Shown: piece after piece, positions 46,995 through 58,604 of the stretch
Position numbering within the stretch: position 1 is the first letter of the stretch
Layout of the letters: each line of letters begins with the position of its first letter
Source: Triglochin maritima
Taxonomy: Eukaryota > Streptophyta > Magnoliopsida > Alismatales > Juncaginaceae
Direction: 5' to 3'
NCBI GenBank assembly: GCA_963682175.1
Contig: OY821772.1
Coordinates: forward strand, 57,682,925-57,746,924
Length of the DNA: 64,000 nt
Notes under the pieces: generated by a model
Databases searched by the model: none
Seen by the model: the letters and a program-made list of their open reading frames with translations, nothing else
Told to the model about the DNA's origin: nothing
Made by a program: the position numbers and the translations under genes

Positions 46995-47400
46995 AAAAGG
47001 GAATATACGTCGGATGTACGGGGCTATACACGTCGGATAAAAGCACACCCATATCCGACGTCTAAGCGTGCGTCGTCTATACATAGACGTCGGCTATAGT
47101 ATAGCCGACGTCTATACCTAACGTATATACGTCGGCCGTAATTAGATGCCGACGTGTATTCGTTAATGTATAGACGTCGGTCACATTATAGACCGACGTC
47201 TTTCCTTTAGGTATAGACGTCAGTTAAATAGAATACGATGTATATACGTTAGGGATAGACGTCGGTGAACTGAGATACGACGCCTATACTTTAGGGATAG
47301 ACGTCAGATTCATACTATAGCCGACGTGTATTCCTTTCTTCAGAGGAATAAACGTCGGCTAATATAAACAGCCGACGTCTATTCCTAAACGTGGACAAAA
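46995..47400. repeat. Left subterminal repeat region of the CACTA element
   Basis: Ten or more copies of ATAGACGTCGG and its complement CCGACGTCTAT occur in mixed orientation, many as facing pairs. In En/Spm such subterminal repeats bind an element-encoded protein needed for transposition. Confidence 0.85.
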
Positions 47401-47740
47401 AAAATAAATTGCAACCGACGAAATTGTTTTTAGTCATCGTCGTCGTGTACATACAACTGCACCAAATTCGTTCACCTATAAATTTGTTCACATACATCCA
47501 CATACATCAACATACATCCACAAATTCATACAAGCACAAACAAACAAGCATACATGCACAAACACAAACATACAACCATACATGCACAAACATACAAAGC
47601 ATACACAATTGACATTCAACACACTTGCAATTAATTCATTCTAAAATTAAGGCGATTATATTAAGGCATAAAGTGTAGGTTTTTAATACAAGTGCACTTG
47701 TTAACTAAATTACAAAAAATACAATTGGCAGGAGAACCTC

Positions 47741-48860
47741 TTAGTTCGTCAGCATGTTTCTGATGAAATAGCGAGCCCATCGGTCGCGAGTTTCATCGAG
47801 CTCCTGTTGCGAGAATGGATCACTACTTTTTGGGAAAACCTATCAAAAAAATACAAGTGTGTTGAATATTAATAACTGAATATTAAAACTACACAACTAT
47901 ACAATTGAATAACGATGTACATTACCTCGGATAGGCATACGTCTTGAGTTGCCAATTCGAAGATTTCCTCCATGTATCTCATCACGTAGTAACCGCATTC
48001 CGTATTTCCAACCTGCTTCCGGTACTACAAACATAGGAATTCGCTAAATATTTGTTCCTAACTTAATTAACAAAAATGGGATAGAACGTACTCTCATTCC
48101 ATGCCATGTTATTCCTGATTTTGTGGTTGTTCTCCTACCACCTAAAGCTCTGTAAACCTTAATTGCCCTGAGTAGCACAAGTTAAAATATCAATCAATAA
48201 TACTAATAAAAATCCACGAATTACTTTATTCACAACTAAACGAACTTACATATTTAGAAGTTTCTTTATTGAGTCCCTTGGTTTATTCGACCCCAACGGA
48301 TCAAACCAATATGCCGAATTAGTCGTTGGGCATACAACGACAAGCATCCAATGAGCTCTGTGTTATATATATAATTAGAAGTTTATTACAAAATAAAATT
48401 TCACTTTGAATTACAAAGTTTACCTCTCATGATAAGGGAGCAGATAATATTTCTTGTCTTCTTTAAAGAATGTCCCAAGTTGACCCGATTTATCGTCATT
48501 CCCGTATATATATGTAGATGGATTGATAAATCCAAATACTTGATCCTCGGGAAAGATTGACCTTCTGGCGTCGTAAAGATGTCTACAAGTATAAAAATTA
48601 TAATTTATTACAGTTTTGATAAAATTATTCAATACTTTTCATTGTATACAAAAGAACACTTACTTCACTTGCACGTCGATAATCATGATACACAACGAAT
48701 CCATCGCCATGAACTGCATGATATCCTCTTTGGTGACGTACAAGCGGGAGGCAACCCTTTATCCCCCTCCAACTCCCAGGTACTTAAGGATTGTGCCTCC
48801 CTATCTACCATACATTGATACAACATTTTGCACCTACTTGGAAGCAAATTAATGTTGATC
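47741..48860 (-). CDS. Ulp1-like cysteine protease encoded by the CACTA element
   Basis: Minus-strand exons can be followed from about 48,860 to the TAA at 47,741. Their blocks are RLYVTKEDIMQFMAMDSLCI, HLYDARRSIFPEDQVFGFIN, YYLLPYHER, AHWMLVVVCPTTNSAYWFDP, AIKVYRALGG, YRKQVGNTECGYYVMRYMEE and, after a last intron, the C-terminal DRWARYFIRNMLTN. The His in AHWML, Asp in WFDPLGS and Cys in TECGYY match the catalytic triad of the C48 (Ulp1/SENP) family. CACTA elements of plants often carry such a gene. Introns have GT-AG borders and the final four exons look intact. Its role in transposition is not known. The 5' exons are not resolved. Confidence 0.75.
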
Positions 48861-48974
48861 GGAGATTGGTTGTTTGACACTTTGCTCCGGGGGCTTGAGA
48901 CCTTACAAATATGTATAGAACCGTTAAAATACAATTGTTAACAAATTTGAAGTTTAAAGTCTTTCAAAGTTAAA

Positions 48975-50766
48975 TTATAGCTCATGTTTGTCGTTTAGCT
49001 CTACTAAATAACTAGGCCAACGTACGAACCCACCGATAGCATCGCCGAGAGTAACAATCTCTTCTTCCGGAAATGGCACAAAAGCACCACGATCTAAGCA
49101 ACTCTCAACTGCAACCTTCAACTCTCCCTCTCCTACCTCTGTGAAGTGGTGTCTGGAGATGTTATAAACTTTCCCGTGTCCCACCAATCTTCGATCAGGG
49201 TCTTCGACAAATAAAGCACATCTAGATCCATCCGCGAACTTTCCAAACGAGGGACCATCGATGAGGGCCAATTCTCGAGAATGAGACACGAAATCATCTT
49301 GTCGATGAGGGTGGAACACTGACGGAACTGGAGTAGTCTCCGCGGAAGAACCAGTCTTACGACGGGTAGGAGAAGTAGGCAAATCACGATCCAATCTCTC
49401 CGTAAGAAGTTGCAAAGACTTCTTCAAATCTGCGATCTCTTCCTGGCATTTGGTATGACTATTCGACGCAGAAGACCGTTGAGTCTTCCCATAATATTGT
49501 CGAAGTCCAACTCTAATCCCTACCCCTCGCACACGACCGGGGTGTTCGTCGTTTCCCAAGGCCTCGCGTAGAATATCATTCAGACATATTACCATAAGCT
49601 GGAAAGTCATTAATCATGTAAAATATCATTGCCCGCATTACGAATGACTCATGACGATAAGAATCAAAAACTGACTCTCCGTCATCCCACAATCTCTTTA
49701 GGTCATCAATTAAAGGTCTTAAATACACATCGATGTCGTTTCCAGGTTGTTTCGGACCAGAAATCATTAAGGACAACATGATATATTTGCGTTTCATGCA
49801 TAACCACGGGGGCAGATTGTAAATTACAAGCAGAACGGGCCAAGAACTGTGAATGCTACTCAAACTACCGAAATGATTCATTCCGTCAGTACAGAGCCCA
49901 AGTCGTACATTCCTCGATTCTTCACCAAACACAGGGAAGTTGACATTTATTTTTTTCCACTGAGGTGAATCTGCAGGGTGACGCAGCAACTGATCATTTA
50001 GTTTCTCACGATCAGCATGCCATGTCATGTTCTTGGAATCCTCTTTACCCGCAAACAAACGTTTAAGCCTTGGTATTATCGGAAGATACCACAAAATCTT
50101 AGCAGGAGGTCCTTTGTTTTTCATCTCATCAACCTCTTCATTGTGGTTTGGTCCACTACGTTTCATTTTCTATCTTGAAACATTACACCTGGGACAGGAA
50201 TGTAAGTTTTCAAACTCACCCCTATACAATATACAATCGTTCGGGCATGCGTGTATCTTCCTATATTCCATTCCCATAGGGCACAACACTTTCTTTGCAT
50301 CATAAGTTCTATCTAGCAACTCATTATCATCTGGAAGCATCTCTTTCACTAACTTCAACATTGACGTGAAACTCACATCGGACCAACCATTTCTAGCTTT
50401 TAAATTGTACAACTTCAACACCGCTGACAATCTAGTGAATTTGGTACAATTCTTATACAACGGCTTCTCATTGTCACTCAACAAATTACCAAGTAAATCG
50501 GGGTTGGACGAAAACTTTTCAGCCATATCCTGAACCATTTCCTCTAAGTGATCTTCCACACTAACATCTTCTCCATCATTCTTGGAACGACTACATGATT
50601 CATTTTCGCCGTGCCATATCCACCGTCTGTAATTTGGGTCGAAACCTTTCTCAAACAAATGATCTTTCATTTTCCGAAAAGTCAACACTGACATATTATG
50701 ACACTTATTGCACGGACAATACGCCATGTCGCTGTTTTTCATTTTCTTAGAATGTTTTTTTGGCAA
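48975..50766 (-). pseudogene. TNP2-like CACTA transposase, deleted and fused to a downstream frame
   Basis: The frame starting at 50766 contains the transposase-associated domain (GFDPNYRRWIWHGE) and the CX3C...CX2C zinc motif (CPNDC...CPRC). After a stop at about 50,168 a second frame continues the TNP2 domain: LGLCTDGMNHFG, SSWPVLLVIYNLPPWLCMKR, SGPKQPGNDIDVYL and PLIDDLKRLW, ending near 49,580 at FPAYGN. Sequence normally following (the rest of the TNP2 domain and its C-terminal half) is missing. The frame 49,610-48,975 then carries a coiled-coil-like segment (ADLKKSLQLLTERLD) and the GPSFGKFADGSRCALFV block found in the downstream CACTA gene. The join looks like an internal deletion. A complete transposase is not encoded. 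Confidence 0.8.
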
Positions 50767-51589
50767 CCTCTAAGAACATATTCACTCCGTTCTCATACTC
50801 ATCACTCAATCTGTTTGAAACAATCCACTCTCGATCCATTTCAATCTAAACAGAGGCAAAAATGATAGTTATTATTGCAGAAAATAAATAAAATTTCAAT
50901 TTAAAAGAATGTGTTCGTAGATGAGAAGATTCGGAGACATTAAGATGAGAAAAGAATGACTCAGAGGAGAAGAGATGAAGTCCTTAATCTAGCGTGGAAT
51001 AAGGAAGGTTAGAAATCTAACTAAACAATCAAGGCCAAAACAAACCTAAAGTCCACTATAGGTCCTTAGTAATAGACGACGCCTAACTTCGAGGTCCCAC
51101 CGAGGACCACTAGTCTGTAGGAAATCAAGAACCCGGAGGTCCCTAATATCTCAGGGAGACTAGATGGGCAACGACGTTCAGGCCGAAACGGTCTTAAACA
51201 TCGAGGACCACTAATCTATAGGAAATCAAGAACCCGGAGGTTCTTAAAATCTCAGGGAGACTAGATGGGCAACAACATTCAGGCCATAACGGTCTTAAAC
51301 GGTTTCCTCTCCTTAATGCGTCCGAAAATCGTAGGGGCCAACGTCTAATTGATTTTATTAAGGCTCTTTTATTAAGTGGTTTCTGGGCCAAGGAAAGGGT
51401 GATGAAATCCCCCACCTCATCTCCTATAGGTGACTGCCCCCTAAGTGTTTTTCATACCTTAATCTAACAAACAACACACCAAACAAACACTCACCTCACT
51501 CTTGTCGGAGGATGGTCGCGGATGAGAGTTCGGTCGCGGGACGGCTAGGGTTTGGGTGGGTTTCGACTGAAATGAATGAAAGAAAACGC
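50767..51589. other. CACTA internal non-coding region
   Basis: Lies between the transposase start and the right subterminal repeats. It includes the 101-bp duplication; nothing else was recognised. Confidence 0.4.
51101..51302. repeat. 101-bp tandem duplication in the CACTA element
   Basis: CGAGGACCACTA, AGAACCCGGAGG, CTCAGGGAGACTAGATGGGC and ACGGTCTTAAAC occur at 51,101-51,201 and again at 51,202-51,302, with about 10 per cent divergence. Confidence 0.85.
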
Positions 51590-51925
51590 GTCTGTCCGAT
51601 TTCATTAAGACCTATATACGTCGGATGTTCCATAACACCGACGTCTATACCTCGACGTCTATATAGTTGGAGTATAGACGCCGGTCTTACATTACGTCCG
51701 ACGTTTATAGGCCGACGTCTATACACTATAGACGTCGGATTCCGAAAGTACTAAACCACCGACGTCTATAGGTCGACGTCTATACACTATAGACGTCGGC
51801 TAAACGTGTTATTCCAACACCCAACGTCTATAGTGTCACATAGACGTCGTCTTCCATTAAGACCGACGTCTATTCTGTTCTCTCCACACTAGACGTCGGT
51901 GGTTGTAACGGCCGACGTCTATTGG
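51590..51925. repeat. Right subterminal repeat region of the CACTA element
   Basis: Fifteen or so TAGACGTCGG/CCGACGTCTA words, often arranged as facing pairs around CGACGTCTATA. They mirror the left subterminal region. Confidence 0.85.
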
Positions 51926-52380
51926 CGACGAGTAAAACCAATTCTGCACTAGTGAGAGGAACGAGATGAATGACGAAAATGTCAATCGAGAAGCACACTG
52001 CATCCACGAGCACACTCATAATTCTAATTTTTAATTCTTTCATGTGTGGGTAATATTGTGCAGGCACCCGAAAATGACAACCCATCATGTTTTCTTCCAT
52101 AGGCAACATTCAAGGTGGACGACCCAAGACTTCTATCCATGTTGCCGATAGTCCAGAGACTACTACACACCTACTTCGGTGCCACCAATTGATATAGGAA
52201 ACATTTATGCATAATCATACACTTGTCTAGAATGGGTGAACAAATCCAAGAAGAAAATGAAAGCTAAGATCAATGACGATAGCAATGTCTCTCATCTAAT
52301 TGATAGCATTACCAACACTGCAGACATCAAAAAGAGAAGACATTTGTCTCGAGTAAGAAAAACTTGTTTTCCAACATAAG

Positions 52381-54700
52381 AGGCATGAAGACAAAAAAAG
52401 ACATGAATAAATATGATGATTGATGAGTTTGTCAAGTAAGTCATCGCTGACGAAACTTGAAGAAAAAATCAAGAAAAAGTTGGTTGCGAAATTTTATAAT
52501 CTCGACTTACAAGGAAATAAGAGTTCTAATTTTTTTTCTTTTCAATGAAATGTTTGTTGTTGTTTTTTAAATTAATTATGCAAATTAATTATTAATTCTA
52601 ACTACTTCTCTAAATTATAATAATCAACAAAAAAATATTTAGCAAAAAATAAATTTTAATTAAAATTGTGTAAGTAATTAATATAATTTAACTAGATTTA
52701 ATTAAATTAATTAACAATATAAATTTAATTAAAGTAATTAACGAAATCATTTTATTTAAAAAACTCATTATTTACTGAATAAAAATAATTAAAAATTAAA
52801 AAAATTCACCAATACCTAAACGTGACATCCATGAAGACGATGTAAAGGTTTATGGTCGCACACCTCCTTTGAGGGTGCAACGAAATGACATCCGTAGGCG
52901 GCATTTGGTTGGGCTGCCCTTACAAAACACAAGAAGCCTTGGGTGGGTTCCGAAAAATGACCGATTTGCTATTGTAATGGGCGGTCACTTCCATGCACTG
53001 CTTCCCTCGTCACTCTCCACGTCCATTTGCAGACGTGTCTTGTACCGATAGGTGAATATCCACGTGGTTCGTTTTTGTTGGATCGGGGTTTCCAGGTCTT
53101 GCACGGTCCCCCTTCCGAATTCCAAAAGTCTTACTAAATTAATTACTACGTTGATTTGTCGATTTGACCTTCCGAAGTCTATGGATTTTCTCCACTTGGG
53201 TTGGCTTGTCAAAAACTCCATGGATGTCGTTAATTGTTTGTCAAAGCTGCAAAAATTATTCGTATATTTGATTTGAATTTTTTTATTTAGTTTGTATTTG
53301 ATAACTTTCATATTAACAATTTAATTTTGGATACAAATTTCGTTTAAAAAAATCAATTAGAAATCGCATACCAATTCAGATACATGATATTTCAAATTCA
53401 AATTATCAAAATTATCTGAATTATTCGGATAGATGATTAAATACACACATTAGTACTCGAAAATTAGTATTCGAAAATTTAGTATTCGAAAAAAATTTAT
53501 TCGAAAATTAATTACAATAACATATCTATTTAATTTCGGATAATATCCGAATACCAATTAGTATTTGAAAATTTTGAAGATTTGAATTCGGATAGTTATA
53601 CTGATTTCGTGTTTGAATTTGAATTTAGTAATAGATTATGGAATTCGAATTCGGATATACTAGGTATTCGAGTCAAATCATCTGAGTTGCACTCCTAGTT
53701 ATACATTATCACAATTCGATAGTTTGATATCTTTAAAGCAACATAATAGCCGACTGGCAATGCTAGAAATTTAAATTAAGAGAGTCAGAATTTATAAGGA
53801 TAACGAAATAGATTAAGATATCCCTAGATTTATTTGATTAGTGGTACCCTAAAAAGCGTAGAGGTCCAAATCTAAAGAGGTTAAAAATCTAAATGAATAT
53901 CAAATTCTCAACCTAAAGAAAGAACAATAGTAAAGAATGAAATCGAAAAATTACTCTTATTAACTAGACAAAATCTTGAAATTAGTAAGCTTACTCAACC
54001 CCCTCTAGACAATTAGGTGCCTCCTGACTAATACGGCTGTTTTTTGTAATGTAAATAACACTCTTACTTATCAGAAAACAAAAAAACACACTCAGATATG
54101 TTATAAGGAGCCTTGGGCACTTGGTTGATAACTTGATTGGACTCATTTCTTTTCTTTCATAACCTCAAATTCCTACCTAAAATTAATTTTTGAGGTTGTT
54201 TCTGACGATTGCGATATTACAACATATAGACCAACGAAGTTGCGCCCTGAAGGGCAATTTGGATTTTTGTTGTTGTTGTTGTGTTAAGAGCTAAGATATA
54301 ATAGTTTTCCAATATTCCTTCCGTAAATATGATGATACGTACGAATAAGAATAAAAATAAGAGATTCTTGTTCCATTGTCCTTTCCAAATATTATCCAAA
54401 ACAAAAGGTATTGTTAAGTACTACTATACTAGATCACCATAATCACTATGTAAGATGTTCTCATATGTTATCTCCTTAACTGCTTACATGTTTCTACCAT
54501 GTGAAATCAACTTAAAGAAAATGCCAAAATTTAGTGCAAATTGGTAACGTGGAAGAAGAAGCATTATGGGCCAAACTCTACGTAGGAACTAGGATTAATT
54601 GTGGATTTTTTTGGGGTAGATTATATGAATCGGTTAGAGATTAGGTTTGGGTCACATGGACAAAGAAAAAGGAAAATCATACTGTGGGAATTCGAATGGA
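52381..54700. other. AT-rich intergenic region
   Basis: No gene assigned. From about 53,330 to 53,697 the sequence is made of TTCGAATTCGGAT/ATTCGAAAAT-like words and ends GTTGCACTCCTA. It resembles a decayed member of the TAGGG-end hAT-like family, but its left end was not found. Short open frames near 52,870-53,310 are unrecognised. Confidence 0.35.
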
Positions 54701-55350
54701 CCACATGTTGGATCCTAATCCTAATCCTAATTGTGCTTTGTGGTTGTTTAGGTGGTGTTTAGGGGGAGATGGAATGGATGGCTTGGATTGAAGATGGATG
54801 GATGGAGGGTTGAGATGGAGAGGGGATGAGATGAGTGGTGGAGATGGATTGGATTGGATGGTGAGGATTTGATTGGAGGAGTATTTGGGGGGAAGCTCTC
54901 TCTCTCTCTCTCGTTGCTCTCTCTCTCTCACTCGCGATTCTCTCCCTCATCTGCTGTGGTGAGCTCCGGCGAGAGGGTTGTGCCCCGGCGAGTTGGTGAT
55001 CCCCGGCGTAGGTGGTTGTTGGAGGTGAGTTATTGGTTTTACTCGCTCCTTTGTGTTGGTTCTCTCTCCCTCTACCTAACTCGTGCTCTGGGGTCGTGGT
55101 TGGGTGTTGAAGGTTGCTGGAGGTGGTGTGGTTGCTGTGGATCGTCGAGGAGACGATTGATCGTCGTTTGGACGCGAGGTTCGTCGACGGATCGTGATTT
55201 AGGGATACGTGCTAGTGTAGGCGTCGTCGCGGTTCTTCAAGCCTTCCGGTATATCAAGCTCACTCACTTAATTACTGTGAGTATTTGGAAGTCGACGGTA
55301 GGCCGTTCAGCTCGTCGCAAGTAAATGTGCAGCAGATTTCACTGCCTGAT

Positions 55351-55940
55351 CGGTCGACCGGTTGGTGCAAACGGTCGACCGTTCGTGAAGAAAATACGGG
55401 TTCTGCCTTAAATCGGTCAAACGATGCCTTGTGACGGTCGACCGATTGTGCATAAAGTTTCAGTCGACCGGGTCCCCTTTGCCGGTCGACCGTGTGCACT
55501 GTCTTAAGTCGGTTGGGGGCGTAGACCATCTAAACGGTCGACCGCTCTTTGACTTTGTCCGACCGTGACTTAAATGGACCGAGTGGTCGGTTCGACCGAA
55601 TGTGGTTTCGGTCGACCGGACTCAGGTGTTGAGCGTGAGGAACGCTCTGGATGAAATCGGTCGACCGAGGAGGTCTCGGCGTTCGACCGGTTTCAGGACG
55701 CGAGAGAGGGATTATTCCCTGTGGGATCGGTCGACCGAAGGATGCTCGGAGTTCGACCGATCGGAAGTTTGTTCGTTGAATCTGGGAGTTGACCATCTAA
55801 ACGGTCGACCGTCCCGTGATTTTGGTTCGACCGAATGAGTGTGGTTTTGGGAATCGGTCGACCGATGGAGTGCCGGTCGAGGTGGATTGCCCTGTATTTG
55901 GTTGATTCGGTCGACCGAGACTTTTGGTTCGGTCGACCAT
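55351..55940. repeat. CGGT-N2-ACCG paired-dyad array inside the Gypsy-type LTR
   Basis: Ten pairs of sites: starts at 55352/55373, 55415/55436, 55462/55484, 55536/55557, 55590/55610, 55659/55681, 55729/55751, 55803/55825, 55856/55875 and 55909/55931. Pair spacing is 19-22 bp, mostly 21-22. The distance between pairs varies from 47 to 74 bp. Some second sites have the form GTTCGACCG. Confidence 0.88.
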
Positions 55941-56048
55941 TTGTGTCCTGTTTTGCACTATGGAGGTGTTGTTGTCGTGGTTGTCCGTGTGGGCGAGTCG
56001 TAGTGCCGATGTTCTTCCGGCAAGTGTGCTAGGTGCACGAGGGTTGCG

Positions 56049-56590
56049 GTGGTTGGTTGAGATTAGACTTGGAGCCCCGTAACCGCGTGTGAGCTTGGGA
56101 TTGGCTGAAATAGGCCTGAGGCCCAGCTTAGAATTGTGGTGTTGCGGCGGTTGGTTGAAAGAGACCTGGAGCCCCGTGACTGTGTGAGAGCTGCGGTTGG
56201 TTGAAAATAGACCTGGAGCCCAGCTAGTCTGTGCGGGGTTGGTTGAAAATAGACCTGGAGCTCCGTAGTGCGTTCGGGTTGGCTGAAAAAGGCCTGGAGC
56301 CTGAGCAGGGACCGCGTGTAGGGGTTGGTTGAAAAAGACCTGGAGCCCTTAGACGTTTGGGTTGGTTTAAAAACACCTGGAGCCCTTGGTCGTGTCGTGG
56401 TAGCTGCGGTTGGTTGAGATTAGACCTGGAGCCCAGCTTGGCGACGAGCGTGTGTCGCGGCGGTTGATTGAGATTAGACCTGGAGCCCCGTGACTGTGGT
56501 GGGTGCGGCGGTTGGTTGAGATTAGACCTGGAGCCCCGTACCTGCGGTGTGTGCTGTGGTTGGGTGAGAGAGCCCTGGAACCCAGCCTGG
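56049..56590. repeat. Minisatellite with GGTTGGTTGA...GACCTGGAGCCC core
   Basis: About twelve units of roughly 40-60 bp share GCGGTTGGTTGAGATTAGAC followed by CTGGAGCCC, separated by variable GT-rich linkers. It lies between the dyad array and the LTR 3' end. Confidence 0.85.
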
Positions 56591-57045
56591 TTGTGATGCT
56601 TTTCTTATTTACTAGAATTGCATGATAGGGTGCCTTTTCATTTCATGCATTTAGAGTTTGGCATACGGGGTTTCCTTCTGGAAACTCAGACATTGTTGCA
56701 TGTTTACTTTCAGGCCGTGATCGGCGTTAGGGGGTGGTGACCGAGGAGAGGAGCGCTGCTACCGGATCCAGCTTTCTCTCGGTTGAGGTCGTGTGATTAC
56801 TGTTTCCTTTGTTTATGCTTTGATGTAATCACAACTTTTGTATGTATATATATATATATACATACAGAAATATTACAATGAGACCAGGTCTCATTGTAAA
56901 AAAATGAGACCCCCTATTTTCCTTCCTCGTATCTAGATCTAACGGTTGGTTTATCTAACATTCATTTTATACAACCAAAGGGTAATACAGTAATCACACA
57001 CACCACACTGTTTCTCCCCATTTCTAACACCTCAACCATCCTAAC

Positions 57046-57376
57046 CCTCTCGACCACCCTCACATCCCCGTCCTTCACCTTCCCCACTACCCTGGACCTC
57101 TTCGCCTGGCCAAAGATCACCTGCTCCGGCGACCGGATCATTGCCATCCAGCTCGACAACCTCTCCTTATCCAGCACTCTCCCGTCCCTCTCCAACCTCA
57201 CTTACCTCACTCACCTCGAGCTCCAGGAGAACCTCCTCTTCGGCCCCCTCCCGGACCTCTCCGGGCTGAAGTCCCTCCATGACCTCCTTCTACACGGAAA
57301 CTGTTTTTCCTACATTCCCCTTGGCTTCTTCGGAGGTATTTCCTCTCTCCAAGCTTCTTCGGAGAATTTATCTTAG
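57046..57376 (+). pseudogene. Captured fragment of a TMK-like LRR receptor kinase
   Basis: The plus frame reads CSGDRIIAIQLDNLSLSSTL, PSLSNLTYLTHLELQENLLF, GPLPDLSGLKSLHDLLLHGN and FSYIPLGFFGGISSLQASSE, then a stop. This is the N-terminal leucine-rich-repeat ectodomain of TMK-type receptor kinases, which act in auxin signalling. Only about 110 residues are present, with no signal peptide, transmembrane segment or kinase domain. The GC-rich third codon positions contrast with the AT-rich surroundings, which supports capture of a coding exon by the Mutator-like element. Confidence 0.75.
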
Positions 57377-58329
57377 CTATTCATTGTGTTGACCCCGATT
57401 CAGTGCGTGTGAATTGCACAATACCACTACCGCCATCATCATCTCTTTTGTCTCCCCTGTTCCAACACTTTCATCACTTTCACCAAACACAACACCATGC
57501 ACGAGAAGGTCAGTTGTCCATCCTTTTCTTGATGTGTCACTCTCACATACTCACTAGCATTGGAACTTGATGGGAAGTTGGAAACCACCCTACAATGGAA
57601 AAGTGGCTCGAAATGGAGCTAACATTGATGATTTATCTTAGCTATTCATTTAGTAGTAATAAACAATTCAGTTACATCCTTAATTTGATGTGATTTTTTT
57701 AGTTCTTTATCTCCTTTTTGAGGAACAAACTTATTATTTCCGATCACAATTTCTTGTACCAATTTGGCTTGTTCATATAAGTGTGTTTGATTGGCTAGTT
57801 AGTGACACAATGACATACCGCGGATATAATCATTTGTTGGTATTTCCATTTTTTGTTTTTGGGTGCATCGTCGATTATTGGAGTAGAATTTTATAAATAC
57901 GTGGGTCTTCCTGTCAAGCAACAAAAATATTTCTAAAAATCTGTCAAGCAATCTGTCATTATCAAACCATACAAGTCTACACATATTTAGCAATTTCTAA
58001 GTAAAGAAGATATCATATGGAATATTTAGTTGATACATTAATGTATAAGCTTCAAATGTCTTGAATTGGAACTTAATTACTTGTACTAGGAAGGTGTATA
58101 CATATTTTTGATGATGAACTTCTCACATTCCCAGTAAAAAAACCTGAAAAGTTTTCCTTATGGCTCCCCATCTACTCTCATTAATAATATGCAGAAGGAA
58201 AGACGAGTCTTATATAAGAATCTAGATTCCATTCCAAAGCACTGGCCAAATAGAAATAAACTGACAAAAACATGAAATGCTCATAAAGAACAGACCATCT
58301 TTCTTCTTGTACAGTGATCTTCCAAAGAA
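57377..58329. other. Internal DNA of the Mutator-like element
   Basis: AT-rich, no coding recognised. A phrase near 57,570-57,640 (GGGAAGTTGGAAACC then GAAAAGTGGCTCGAAATGG) could be a further captured fragment but is too short to assign. Confidence 0.35.
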
Positions 58330-58604
58330 CAAACTGTAGGATCGTGTGGGTTATGAGTTCACTAATCACTTTTTAATCTAATCACCTACTTGTTTAAGCA
58401 ATCGATATGCGCAGCGGAAATTTAAAAAAAACAAGCAAGTGTAGGAAATATGCAAACCACAAGAAATCGGGTCGATTTTTATAGAGGTTCGGCACCCCAC
58501 CCGGGTCCTAATCCTCTCTTGCAAGCTCCGCTCGGATCACCGAGCTCCGCCTACGACTTCACTATCCGCTCCCCGTTCCGGGCCGGGAGACAAAGCCTTA
58601 CAAC

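Larger units (their letters stand above)
46984..51954 (-). mobile_element. CACTA (En/Spm) DNA transposon, internally deleted
   Basis: The right terminus on the minus strand reads CACTAGTGCAGAATTGG. The left terminus reads GACTACTACAGAAAAGG, with its first base changed from C to G. Both are flanked by AGA (46981-46983 and 51955-51957), the 3-bp duplication expected of CACTA elements. Subterminal regions are packed with TAGACGTCGG words in both orientations, as in binding sites for the TNPA-type protein. Coding sequence is on the minus strand: a TNP2-like transposase fragment and a Ulp1-like protease gene. The element is 4,971 bp. The catalytic middle and end of the transposase are deleted, so it is probably non-autonomous. 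Confidence 0.88.
46361..52380 (+). pseudogene. Harbinger-type Myb/SANT-like ORF1, split by a CACTA element
   Basis: The left part (46,361-46,983) reads through several frames. Recognisable blocks are QRIRQWSAEEDNDLNLFLYE, then NGQLWSKIKKAYDLATQTKR and WWRRIGATVMKWIGCYDEAI. The right part (from 51,955) resumes with NREAHCIHEHTHN and, after a one-base shift, FFHVWVILCRHPKM, followed by Lys-rich KSKKKMKAKIND. This order is that of the Myb-like ORF1 found beside PIF/Harbinger transposases, and of related plant proteins often annotated as glutathione S-transferase T3-like. Frameshifts exist on both sides of the CACTA insertion, so the gene was decaying or decayed afterwards. No Harbinger transposase or ends were identified. 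Confidence 0.7.
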
